Part shown: one piece after another, positions 17,334-25,593 of the stretch
How the letters are laid out: each line of letters opens with the position of its first letter
Numbering within the stretch: the first letter of the stretch is position 1
DNA from: Shinella daejeonensis
GTDB taxonomy: Bacteria; Pseudomonadota; Alphaproteobacteria; Rhizobiales; Rhizobiaceae
Direction of reading: 5' to 3'
Length of the DNA: 64,000 nt
Assembly: GCF_024281235.1 (NCBI RefSeq)
Contig: NZ_JAHWXY010000002.1
Coordinates: 372,001 to 436,000 of the forward strand
The notes under the pieces: generated by a model
The model's database searches: none
What the model was told of the DNA's origin: nothing
What the model saw: only the letters and a program-made list of their open reading frames with translations
Translations under genes and position numbers: made by a program

Positions 17334-17390
17334 GATAATATCTCCTCTTGCGCGCAGCGACAGGCGGCCGCGCCTTGTCCAGGCGCGGCC

Positions 17391-18155
17391 TCAGTGGAAG
17401 AGAATTCCGCCGTCGACGTTCAGCGACTGGCCGGTGATGAAGGCGGCGTCGTCGGAGGCGAAGAATGCAACCGCGCCGACCACGTCCTGCGGGTTCCCCA
17501 CACGACCCATCGCCGTCTTTTCGAGAACCTTTCTGAGCGTCTCGGCATCTTCCAGATGCGTGCGGCCCATATCCGTGTCGATCACGCCGGGGCAGACGGC
17601 GTTCACGGTGATGCCTTCCTTAGCAACCTCGACCGCCAGGCCTTGGGTGAAATTGATCACCGCGGCCTTGGAGGCGCAGTAATGGGTCTCGGTCGGGCCG
17701 CCGCGCTTTCCGCCGATGGAGGCGATGTTGACGATGCGACCGGCCGACTTGGCCCGGAAGTGGGGCAGGAAGGCCTTCGTCACAAGGAACGTGCCCTTGG
17801 TGTTGACGGCGAACATGCGATCCCATTCGTCAGGCCCGATATCGCCCGCCTCATGGACGGAACGCACGCCGGCATTGTTGACCAGCAGATCGAGACCGCC
17901 GCTTTTGGCGAGAAGATCCTTCGCCATGGTCTCTACCGAGGCGGGGTCGCTGACGTCGCAGTAAAGGATCTCGCAGAGATCGCCGGCCTTGCGTACGGTT
18001 GCGACAAGATCGTCAAGCTCGGCTTCGCGCGCTTTCAGATCATTGGCGAACACCCGGTAGCCCTCGGCTGCCAGACGTTCGGCGATAGCCCGGCCGATGC
18101 CCCGCGAGGCGCCGGTGACCAGAGCCGTCTTGTTTTCTCCACGTCGGTAAATCAT
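17391..18155 (-). CDS. SDR oxidoreductase
   Basis: 254-residue classical SDR: TGASRGIGRAIAERL, NNAGVRSVHEAGD, the IASIGG serine, and YCASK as Y-x-x-x-K (HYCASKAAVINF), ending in NVDGGILFH. CPGVIDTDMGRTHLED recalls sugar-alcohol and 3-ketoacyl reductase relatives. AAGGA lies 8 bases before the start. It is the second SDR in this sugar operon. With two SDRs and a C-3 epimerase, the operon could process more than one polyol or run an oxidise-epimerise-reduce sequence (inference). Confidence 0.86.
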   Translation of the reverse strand: MIYRRGENKTALVTGASRGIGRAIAERLAAEGYRVFANDLKAREAELDDLVATVRKAGDLCEILYCDVSDPASVETMAKDLLAKSGGLDLLVNNAGVRSVHEAGDIGPDEWDRMFAVNTKGTFLVTKAFLPHFRAKSAGRIVNIASIGGKRGGPTETHYCASKAAVINFTQGLAVEVAKEGITVNAVCPGVIDTDMGRTHLEDAETLRKVLEKTAMGRVGNPQDVVGAVAFFASDDAAFITGQSLNVDGGILFH

Positions 18156-18182
18156 TGCGGTTTTCCTTGAAAGTGTCGTTGA

Positions 18183-19007
18183 TCAGTCTTTTACGGCGCC
18201 CATCGTGACGCCGGAGACAATGTGTTTCTGCATGAAGAAGGTGAAAAGCACCGGAGGAAGGCATTGGATCACGGAGGCCGCCGCGATGTATTCCCAATAG
18301 ACCCGTCCGGTGCCGACGAAAGACGAGATCACCACCGGGAATGTCTTGGCTTCGCGTGTCGTCAGGAACAGGGCGAGCATGAATTCATTCCAGGCGAAGA
18401 TGAAGACGAAGGTCGCGACCGCCGCCAGACCGCTTTTGCTGAGCGGAAGGACGACATCCTTCAACACCTGCCACCAGGTGCAGCCTTCGAGCCGCGCGGC
18501 CTCGATAAGCTCCTTCGGCACGCGACGGATGAACGACATGGTCATCCAGACAGCGAAGGGCAGGTTGAAGCCCGCATAGGCGATAACGAGCCCCCACAGG
18601 GAATCGAGCAGGCCGGCTCCACGGAAGATCACGAAAAGCGGTACGGCTGCGGCGATCGGCGGCATCATGCGGGTGGACAGGATCCAGTCGGCGAGCGCCT
18701 CCCTTCCCCTGAAACGGTGATTAACCAGCGCAAAGGCCGTGGGGACAGCCAGGATCAGCGCCAGGATCGTCGCCCCGAGGGTCGCGACCAGCGAGTTCAC
18801 GATGAACGGCCAGAACTGTGTCAGCACATCCCGGAAATTCTGGAGATAGGTGAAGTCCGGGATCCAGACCGGCGGGACCGCGATGATCTCGGCCGTCGGC
18901 TTGAAGGCGGCGAGCATCAGCCAGAGCAGCGGCGCGATCGAGATGAAGACGAAGGCGAGGACAAGGACGAGCGGAACGACGTCGCGAAGACGGAAGGCAT
19001 TATTCAT
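18183..19007 (-). CDS. Sugar ABC transporter permease (MalG type)
   Basis: 274 residues with six predicted membrane helices. The first is VVPLVLVLAFVFISIAPLLWLML. The cytoplasmic EAA loop reads EAARLEGCTWWQVLKDVVLPLSK near residue 190 and contacts the ATPase. The start overlaps the end of the partner permease gene by 8 bases, so the two are translationally coupled. It forms the heterodimeric channel with the 19000-19932 product. Confidence 0.93.
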   Translation of the reverse strand: MNNAFRLRDVVPLVLVLAFVFISIAPLLWLMLAAFKPTAEIIAVPPVWIPDFTYLQNFRDVLTQFWPFIVNSLVATLGATILALILAVPTAFALVNHRFRGREALADWILSTRMMPPIAAAVPLFVIFRGAGLLDSLWGLVIAYAGFNLPFAVWMTMSFIRRVPKELIEAARLEGCTWWQVLKDVVLPLSKSGLAAVATFVFIFAWNEFMLALFLTTREAKTFPVVISSFVGTGRVYWEYIAAASVIQCLPPVLFTFFMQKHIVSGVTMGAVKD

Positions 19008-19932
19008 CTTCGATCCTCCGGAGAAGCTTCACGGCGAAGGTGGTGATGACGATGGAGATGACCAGGATGATCACCGCGGCGGCCGAGCCGACACCCGCCT
19101 GGAAGAACTGGAAGTTCTGCTGGTAAGCGTAGAGCGTCAGCACCATGGTGGAATCGCCGGGGCCTCCCCGGGTGGTCACATAGACAACATCGAAGAAACG
19201 CAGCGTGTCGATGATGCGCAGGATGATACCCAGCAGCACGATGCCCCTGATCGAAGGGATTTCAAGGAAGCGCAGCACGTGATGCCACTTCGCTCCGTCG
19301 ACGCGCGCTGCCTCGTAGAGATCCGAACGGATGGACAGAAGGCCGGCCATGATCAGGAGCATCATGAAGGGCGTCCACTGCCAGATGTTGATCAGCAGGA
19401 TCGAAATCATCGCCGCGGTGGTATCCCCGAACCACGCGACGGGGCCTGCGCCGATGCCGCTCAGGAGGTAGTTGGCAATGCCGAGAACCGGGTTGAACAC
19501 ATAGGAAAAGACCATGCCGACGATCAGCGGCGTCGCCATCATCGGGATCATGAACAGCGAACGCAGGCCGTTGACCCATTTGAGATGGCTGAGGCTGACA
19601 AAAGCCTTGGCGATCACGAAGGCGATGACGATCTCGAAGGTGATCGACGTAACCGCGAGCAAGCCGGTGTTCAGCATGGCGCGCAGGAAGAGCGAATCCG
19701 ACAGGAGATTGATGTAATTGTCGAAACCCACGAAGACGGCGCGGTGCAACGCCGTCAGCTTCACCGAATGCACGCTGAGATAGACCGAGTAGACGAACGG
19801 CCAGATGGTCAGGAGCGCAAGGAAGATGCAGGTCGGCGCGATGAACGCCGTCATCTGGAATCGATCGCCCTGAAGGAAGGAGCGTCTGCTCGCCTCGTGG
19901 GGCGCCCGCGTCGTTGAAACGGCGTGAGCCAT
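19000..19932 (-). CDS. Sugar ABC transporter permease (MalF type)
   Basis: 310 residues. An N-terminal cytoplasmic tail of about 25 residues is followed by six membrane helices, the first being APTCIFLALLTIWPFVYSVYLS. The EAA loop EAARVDGAKWHHVLRFLEIPSI lies near residue 225. GGAGGA is 8 bases before the ATG. It is encoded between the binding protein and the MalG-type permease, the usual order for carbohydrate uptake CUT1 systems. Confidence 0.93.
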   Translation of the reverse strand: MAHAVSTTRAPHEASRRSFLQGDRFQMTAFIAPTCIFLALLTIWPFVYSVYLSVHSVKLTALHRAVFVGFDNYINLLSDSLFLRAMLNTGLLAVTSITFEIVIAFVIAKAFVSLSHLKWVNGLRSLFMIPMMATPLIVGMVFSYVFNPVLGIANYLLSGIGAGPVAWFGDTTAAMISILLINIWQWTPFMMLLIMAGLLSIRSDLYEAARVDGAKWHHVLRFLEIPSIRGIVLLGIILRIIDTLRFFDVVYVTTRGGPGDSTMVLTLYAYQQNFQFFQAGVGSAAAVIILVISIVITTFAVKLLRRIEDE

Positions 19933-19993
19933 CTGGAAATCCTCCGTGAAGCAAGAGCCGGGGGAGACGGGTGCCTCCCCCGGCGGAGAGCGT

Positions 19994-21328
19994 TTAGAGC
20001 AGGCCGTTCTGTTCCAGCAGCCTAGTCACGTCGTCCTGTGCCCCGTCCATCGCCTCCTTGGCGCTTTTCTCGCCGATGATCGCCTTGTTGACCTGCGCGC
20101 CGACCGTGTCGATGAGCTGGAATGCAAGGGGATGACGCGGACGCAGTTCGAACCAGGATTCCTTCTGCGCCTCGTAGAGGACCTCGGTCCAGGGATACTT
20201 CGCCTGCACGTCCTTGTCCTGCATGGCGGAGAGCCGGCTCGGCGGACCGCCTTCAAGAACGAATTCACGATGGATTTCCTTGCTGGCGAACCACTTCAGG
20301 TAGTCCCATGCCGCATCCTTCTGGGCGCCATGCGTGTTGACGCAAGCAATCCAGCCGCCGACCGGCGAAACGGTCTTGCCGCCTGCCTTGTGCGGCATCA
20401 GCGCTGCCTTGAACTTTCCGGCGATCTGGCTCTGCTGCGGATCGTTGGCGATCTGGGCGCGAACCGACCAGTCGTTGATCATAGCCAGCTTGCCGGCTGC
20501 AAAGGCCGTGGCGCGCTCATCCCATGCGAACGCTTCGACGCCCGGCGGTCCATAGGCAACCATGTCGCGGAAGAACTGCACGAGATCGATCGATTCCTGC
20601 GAGTTCAGTGTCGGCGTCTGATCCTTGTACGGCTCTTGCGAGCCGACCTCGTTGGAAACCCACGGCTTGCCGCCGGCGCTATAGATCCATTCGAACCATT
20701 GCTGGCCAGCCGCAGCACCGCGCTTGTTGTTCATGGCATAGCCGAACACGCCGGGGAAATCTGGATTGTTGGTGAAGGTGGCCGCTGCTTCCTTCAGTTC
20801 ATCAAAGGTTTCCGGCACCTTGATGCCCGCCTTTTCGAACAGATCCGTGCGGTAGTACATCAGTTCATAGTACGTGCCGACCGGCAGGCACATGCGCTGG
20901 CCTTCCCAGCTCGCCTGCCCCGCGCCCGCCGGAGTGAAATCGTCCCAGGCAAAAACATCGGCGTTCTCAGCGAGCTTTTCCTCGACGCTGTCAAGGCAGC
21001 CGGCTTCCGCAAACTCACCGATCCAGATGCCGTCGATCAGCAGAACGTCATAGGCGCCGTCGTTTTGCGAGCAGGCAAGAAGCTGCTTTTCATGCAGGGC
21101 GTCATAGCCATAGCCGTCGATCTCGACTTTGGCTCCGGTGGCCTGCGTGAAACCGTCCTTTACCGCATTCATCGAGTCGATGAAGGGATCCGTGATGGTC
21201 ATGACGCGCAGCGTCTTGTCCGCGTGATCTCCGAGCTGGCTTTTCCAGTCGGTCTCCTGTGCAGCCGCCGCCGACGCCGCGAGCAGGGCCGCGATGGAAA
21301 TCGAGCTGATCAATCGTGCATTGTTCAT
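19994..21328 (-). CDS. Sugar ABC transporter substrate-binding protein (CUT1 type)
   Basis: 444 residues from ATG 21328 (MNNARLISSIS), which has GGAGGAG upstream; the open frame to 21424 is not supported by a ribosome site. A Sec signal peptide (ISIAALLAASAAAAQE) cleaves near residue 22. The mature protein is a two-lobed periplasmic binding protein of the MalE/UgpB class (for example the internal GYAMNNKRGAAAGQQWFEW and DYLKWFAS segments). It is the first structural gene after lacI. The ligand is inferred, from the epimerase and SDRs, to be a ketose such as allulose or its polyol. Confidence 0.92.
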   Translation of the reverse strand: MNNARLISSISIAALLAASAAAAQETDWKSQLGDHADKTLRVMTITDPFIDSMNAVKDGFTQATGAKVEIDGYGYDALHEKQLLACSQNDGAYDVLLIDGIWIGEFAEAGCLDSVEEKLAENADVFAWDDFTPAGAGQASWEGQRMCLPVGTYYELMYYRTDLFEKAGIKVPETFDELKEAAATFTNNPDFPGVFGYAMNNKRGAAAGQQWFEWIYSAGGKPWVSNEVGSQEPYKDQTPTLNSQESIDLVQFFRDMVAYGPPGVEAFAWDERATAFAAGKLAMINDWSVRAQIANDPQQSQIAGKFKAALMPHKAGGKTVSPVGGWIACVNTHGAQKDAAWDYLKWFASKEIHREFVLEGGPPSRLSAMQDKDVQAKYPWTEVLYEAQKESWFELRPRHPLAFQLIDTVGAQVNKAIIGEKSAKEAMDGAQDDVTRLLEQNGLL

Positions 21329-21469
21329 GTCATGCTCCTCCTGCGGGCGCGCCATCACAATCCCTGACGACGGCGCCCGCGCGTCGACAAAGGGCTTCCC
21401 GTGCGGTGAAGACATCCACCACATCGTCAGGTCTTGAAAAATCGAACTCCTCGCTAGCCGCAGCCTACA

Positions 21470-22495
21470 TCACGCAATGCGCAGCGCATCTCCCACCGAG
21501 GGAGGGCTCGCCGTCGATGCCCTCACGACCAGATCACACGAAAGCCTTTCATCCGCCACCGGCTCCGACCGACCGACGATGTGCCTCCGCAAGCGGCTCC
21601 AGATCACGCGGCCCATCATATCCACCGGCTGACGAATGGCCGTCAGCGGCGGCGAGACGGCATGCATCCAGGAATAGTCATCGAAACCCACGACCGAGAG
21701 ATCGCGGGGGACCGACAGCCCGCTACGGTTCGCGGAGGCGAGAATGCCAAGCGTGGCGAAATTGGTGAGCGCGATAAACGCCGTGGCCTGCTGCTCTCCC
21801 TCCATGAAGACACCGAGGCGTTCGGATGCCGTATCGAAATCGAGCCCCACCTCTATCAGCGTGGGCGACGCCAGACCTTCCCGCGCGAGAACCGCCTCGA
21901 TCCCCTCACAGCGGTCGCGAATGTTCTGAAGCCTCAGCGTGGACGCGGCAACAACGAACCGACGATGACCGAGGCGGACGAGGTGCTCGGCGGCCTGTGT
22001 GCCCGCGCCGACGTTGTCGACCGTAACGGCCTCCCCGTCGAAATGCGAAGGAACACGGTCCGCGACGACGAACGGAACGCCTCCGCCAGATACAAGCTTG
22101 CGACTGACGAATGCGTCGCTACAGGGCACGATCACCAGACCGGCAGGACGCCATGCGAGAAGCGCCGACAAGCGACGGGCCTCCTCCACGGCATCGCCAT
22201 GCGAACTCGCCACGATGATGTCGAAGCCCTCATCGCGCACATTCGCTTCGATCGACGCGACAAGACTGGTGAAGAAAGGATTGTCGAGATCGGGAAGCAG
22301 GACAGCGACAACCCGCGCCTTCCCCGCCCGAAGCTGGGAGGCCGCACGATCGGGCTCGTATCCAAGCTCTGCCGCCGCCTTGCGAACCCGCTCGACAAGC
22401 TCCGCCTTGACCGCGCGATTGCTGCTGAAAACGTTGGAAACCGTCCCGGGAGAAACGCCGGCGAGCTTGGCCACGTCCTTGATGGTTACAACCAT
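21470..22495 (-). CDS. LacI-family transcriptional regulator
   Basis: 341 residues from ATG 22495 (MVVTIKDVAKLAGVSPGTVSNVF). The longer frame to 22600 would translate the operator and is rejected. The N-terminal helix-turn-helix has VTIKDVAKLAGVS and the hinge-helix region AASQLRAGKARVVAVLLPDL. The ribose-binding-protein-like effector domain follows, with LVRLGHRRFVVAAS and the typical VVGFDDYSW. It is upstream of, and co-directional with, the sugar operon, 141 bp from the binding-protein gene. A perfect 16-bp palindrome lies 38 bp before its start, consistent with autoregulation. Confidence 0.95.
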   Translation of the reverse strand: MVVTIKDVAKLAGVSPGTVSNVFSSNRAVKAELVERVRKAAAELGYEPDRAASQLRAGKARVVAVLLPDLDNPFFTSLVASIEANVRDEGFDIIVASSHGDAVEEARRLSALLAWRPAGLVIVPCSDAFVSRKLVSGGGVPFVVADRVPSHFDGEAVTVDNVGAGTQAAEHLVRLGHRRFVVAASTLRLQNIRDRCEGIEAVLAREGLASPTLIEVGLDFDTASERLGVFMEGEQQATAFIALTNFATLGILASANRSGLSVPRDLSVVGFDDYSWMHAVSPPLTAIRQPVDMMGRVIWSRLRRHIVGRSEPVADERLSCDLVVRASTASPPSVGDALRIA

Positions 22496-22532
22496 ATTGC
22501 CCGCCCACTCCCGTCGAACAACCTCAGAAAAT

Positions 22533-22548
22533 CGATTTACGTAAATCG
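22533..22548. promoter_or_regulatory. LacI-type operator, perfect 16-bp palindrome
   Basis: CGATTTAC-GTAAATCG is perfectly symmetric, with the central CG typical of LacI-family operators. It lies 38 bp upstream of the lacI-family ATG. The same box was not obvious before the binding-protein gene, so regulation may act on a lacI-operon transcript. Confidence 0.8.
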
Positions 22549-22938
22549 TTTTACAGAATTTCGAACGGAGTGCAAGCACGATTTTTTTTGGCTGGAACAA
22601 GAGCCGTGGCCTGCCACGGAGCTTTCATCCGGCGGCGATCAGAGCCTCGTCGGCTTTGAACCGCCCCAAGTTTCTGGACCGGCGGATGGTAGAATTTTCC
22701 GGCCTATCTCAGGGACGCGGGCTGGCGGCGCTTCCCGGATTCATCAGTGAGATCGGTGTCTTGTTGCCAATCGCACCGTTGCGCCAATCCCCCTATTTTT
22801 CGGCGTGATCGGCAAGTAACCGCAACCGGTGCGCGTTCGGACATTCTGACCGGAAGCGGCCGCTCAAGGCCTCGATCTATACCGACCATCGCTCTTCCGC
22901 CTGGCCACGCGTGTCTCGATCAACCGCCCCGCTGGCGC
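22549..22938. other. Intergenic region between the sugar and carnitine blocks
   Basis: About 390 bases, AT-richer next to the operator. It must hold the lacI-operon promoter in its right-to-left direction. Short open frames on both strands have no family resemblance. No hairpin terminator was recognised behind the thioesterase gene. Confidence 0.4.
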
Positions 22939-23385
22939 CTAGGAAATATGCTTGCGGGCAATCGCGAGCCTGGTTTCGCACCCGGACTTCGATACGGGGA
23001 TCGACGCAAGGCACCCGATCATATCGGGCGAGAATTTCGCGACCTTTCTGATCTCCGGATCAAAGCATAAATTAAGCGTTTCCACCGTGCACATGAGTTC
23101 CGCCCCGCTTTTAATGTTATGAAGCAGGTGAAAACGCTTGTCGTCATATGCGACAAGCTGCGTCTCGACTTCCACCGCCATCCCCAACCTGAGTTCCCGA
23201 AGATAACGGACATATGTCTCCGTCATCACAAACTCGAGCTTGTTATCGGAAGCGCCTTTAACCCGCTTCCAGATGGCGAGGGAGGCGTGATCGGCCACGC
23301 GTTGATATTCAAGAAAATTCACATGATCGAGTTCATCGATCCAACTTTGATCGACCCGGCCCGTCCAGCTCACCAGGGCGTCCAT
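22939..23385 (-). CDS. Hot-dog thioesterase, probable betainyl-CoA thioesterase
   Basis: 148 residues from ATG 23385, which overlaps the carnitine-dehydrogenase stop by one base (TGATG). It has the 4HBT hot-dog fold: an acidic HVNFLEYQRVADHA segment near residue 20 supplies the catalytic region, and YVRYLRELRLGMAVEVETQL the central helix and strand. In carnitine degraders a thioesterase of this family hydrolyses betainyl-CoA to glycine betaine and is encoded next to, or fused with, carnitine dehydrogenase. The function is inferred from that context and from the BKACE gene nearby. Confidence 0.85.
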   Translation of the reverse strand: MDALVSWTGRVDQSWIDELDHVNFLEYQRVADHASLAIWKRVKGASDNKLEFVMTETYVRYLRELRLGMAVEVETQLVAYDDKRFHLLHNIKSGAELMCTVETLNLCFDPEIRKVAKFSPDMIGCLASIPVSKSGCETRLAIARKHIS

Positions 23386-24335
23386 CACGAACGCCCCTTC
23401 CGCTGCCTCAGCGCTTCGAGAAGGACCCTGATTTCGGCAACACCATCGTTACGAAGTGCGATCAGCGGATCCTGACCTTCAGATCCCAGGGTCCTTGTGA
23501 CCTCATCGGCATAGGCGGCCATCAGCGCCTTATCCGGCGCGAAATCGGCAGGAGCCGTATAGCCGCTATCAAGCTCGTGAACGAGCAGATCCACAAATTC
23601 CTGATAGAGGGAGGGATCGCGCGCGCCCAGGTAGAACACGGAAGACGGACCCATCACGGCCCACCGTATAGCCGGTCCGGCGGCAACAGCGCGGTCGATT
23701 GCCTCGAGGTCCGCCACGCCCTGCGACAGCAGATACAGGATCTCACGGAAAACTGCGAATTGAATTCGGTTGCCAATGTAGCCGTCAATCTCGCGCTTGA
23801 GCTCGACAACCTCGCAACCTGTGCTGGTGTAGAACGCTGCCGCCATGGCAATGGCATCTCTGGCGACATCTCCTCCCGCCAGTTCGACCAGCGGCACCAG
23901 ATATGGAGGGTTGAAGGGATGGCCGATGATGATGCGCTCGCCATGACGCGCTTTCCGGCGCAGGTCCGCAGCCAGGAATCCTGATGAGCTCGACGCAATG
24001 ACGGCGTGGCGCGGGGCAAGACGATCGATTTCGGTGATAAGCCCAATTTTCGCGTCGACGTTCTCCGTGGCGCTTTCCTGCACGAAATCGCAGGCCGCCA
24101 ACGCTTCTTCCAGATTGGTCGTGAAGCTGACACGATCCGGAGACGCTCCGGCCGCAAGACCAAGCTTCTCCAATGAAGGCATCGCTTGCTCCAAAGAGGC
24201 CCTGAGATAGCCTTCGCGATCGGCAGACTGATCATGAACGATCACATCGAGGCCTGCGCGCATGAAATGCGCTGCCCAGCCGGAGCCGATAAGGCCGGCG
24301 CCCACGCAGGTAACTCTCGTAATCGGATGGTTCAT
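23385..24335 (-). CDS. L-carnitine 3-dehydrogenase
   Basis: Oxidises L-carnitine to 3-dehydrocarnitine with NAD. It has 316 residues of the 3-hydroxyacyl-CoA dehydrogenase fold: VGAGLIGSGWAAHFMRAGLDVIVHD is the N-terminal Rossmann motif with an Asp for NAD. QESATEN, ASSSSGF and GHPFNPPYLVPLVEL carry the catalytic Ser and His region, and the C-terminal helical domain starts near YIGNRIQ. The NPPYLVPLVE form is the one seen in carnitine dehydrogenases. GGAG precedes the ATG. Some rhizobia encode this enzyme fused to the thioesterase; here the two are separate but coupled. Confidence 0.9.
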   Translation of the reverse strand: MNHPITRVTCVGAGLIGSGWAAHFMRAGLDVIVHDQSADREGYLRASLEQAMPSLEKLGLAAGASPDRVSFTTNLEEALAACDFVQESATENVDAKIGLITEIDRLAPRHAVIASSSSGFLAADLRRKARHGERIIIGHPFNPPYLVPLVELAGGDVARDAIAMAAAFYTSTGCEVVELKREIDGYIGNRIQFAVFREILYLLSQGVADLEAIDRAVAAGPAIRWAVMGPSSVFYLGARDPSLYQEFVDLLVHELDSGYTAPADFAPDKALMAAYADEVTRTLGSEGQDPLIALRNDGVAEIRVLLEALRQRKGRS

Positions 24336-24451
24336 TGGGCGGCTCCAAAATTATTGCTGTGGCCAATCGTCGGCAGAGGTCCGGCCGGTGGCGCCTCTGC
24401 GACCTATGGGTACAACCGAATTTGTGTCATCATCCGTTCGTATTGCGCATC

Positions 24452-24470
24452 GATATGTGAATATGATAGA
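24452..24470. promoter_or_regulatory. Carnitine-island motif, site 4 (divergent CDH/LysR promoter)
   Basis: GATATGTGAATATGATAGA; its reverse complement contains ATTCACAT and aligns with the site at 32507 at about 16 of 21 positions. It ends 10 bases before the LysR start codon, so binding there could also repress lysR. Confidence 0.45.
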
Positions 24471-24479
24471 CGAGTCGCC

Positions 24480-25400
24480 ATGAAGCTCCCCCCTTTGCAG
24501 TCCCTTCGATCGTTCGAAGCCGTCGCGCGCCTTCTGAGCGTCACGCGCGCAGCGGACGATCTATGCGTTTCGCACTCGGCCGTTAGCCATCAAATCCGGA
24601 AGCTTGAGGAGTGGATCGGGATCCAGCTGGTCGAGCGCAACGGTCGAGGCATTCGCCTCACGGAAGCTGGCGAGCGGTACAAGTTCAAAGTCTGTGAAGC
24701 ATTCGAAAGCATTAGCGCCGAGACCGAGCTGCTTCGGAAAAGAAACGCGTCTCCCCTTGTCCGGGTGTCTTGCCTTCCGATGTTCGCAGTCGCCTGGCTG
24801 ATGCCGCAGATGCACGATTTCTGGGGCAAGTTTCCAGATGTGCAGGTCGCCATCCAATACGCCCGTGCGGCAAAAGTCCTGGATCCCGATACCGTGGATG
24901 TTGCGATCGAGCACGGAAATCCAAGTGATTTTCCTGACTTCGTAGCTATCCCGCTGTTGGACGGGACGACCGTCCCCGTCGCGTCCCCAGACTACCTGCA
25001 GCGCAACAATTATCAGTCACCAGCCGACCTGAAAGGCTTGTCTCTGCTTCACGACGCCGAACGTAAATTCTGGCATCTGTGGCTGAAAAAGATGTCCATC
25101 GACTTCGACCTGGATCTGGCCATGGCGGAGACGGGCCTCCTCTTCCCCGACGGCAATCTGACGTTGGCAGCCTGTCTTGCCGGAGAGGGCGTGGCCCTGC
25201 TACCGCGAAGCGTCGTCCTCTCTCAGTTGCGGGCAAAGACCCTGGTGTCGCTGTCCACTGTCGCGATAGAGGAAGAGAAATCATATCTCCTGCTGACCCC
25301 CAAAAACCGCCCGGTTACGAGAAGCGCCCTCCTCTTCGCGCACTGGATGCAGTCTCTTCCGGGAACGATAAAAATCGGAGTGCCAAAAGGGATCCAATGA
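24480..25400 (+). CDS. LysR-family transcriptional regulator (GcvA-like)
   Basis: 306 residues. The N-terminal helix-turn-helix is LQSLRSFEAVARLLSVTRAADDLCVSHSAVSHQIRKLEE split over residues 6-45, followed by the linker helix. The effector domain begins near VRVSCLPMFAVAWLMPQM. ALLPRSVV near the C-terminus is typical of GcvA/AmpR-type members. It lies between the carnitine dehydrogenase operon (divergent) and the BKACE gene (same strand), so it is the local candidate regulator of carnitine catabolism. Its effector is unknown; carnitine, gamma-butyrobetaine or a CoA ester are reasonable guesses. Confidence 0.92.
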   Translation: MKLPPLQSLRSFEAVARLLSVTRAADDLCVSHSAVSHQIRKLEEWIGIQLVERNGRGIRLTEAGERYKFKVCEAFESISAETELLRKRNASPLVRVSCLPMFAVAWLMPQMHDFWGKFPDVQVAIQYARAAKVLDPDTVDVAIEHGNPSDFPDFVAIPLLDGTTVPVASPDYLQRNNYQSPADLKGLSLLHDAERKFWHLWLKKMSIDFDLDLAMAETGLLFPDGNLTLAACLAGEGVALLPRSVVLSQLRAKTLVSLSTVAIEEEKSYLLLTPKNRPVTRSALLFAHWMQSLPGTIKIGVPKGIQ

Positions 25401-25593
25401 TCCCGCCTCCGCGAACGGTCTATCTGAGTCAACTCTCGCAGCCGCTTTTCACTTGTCGCGGCGCGCCTTTTCTCCGCTAGCTGGCATACGCTTTGAAACG
25501 GGATCGGCAAATCAGGCCGGATCGCGTCGACTGCTACTTCCGCCGGACTCCCGGGGAATTTCTGCGGAAAGCGCATGCCAACGATTGGAGACG

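Noticed and set aside
22496-22600. N-terminal extension of the LacI-family regulator
   Set aside because: Would translate the palindromic operator; LacI proteins begin with the helix-turn-helix at VTIKDVAKLAGVS.
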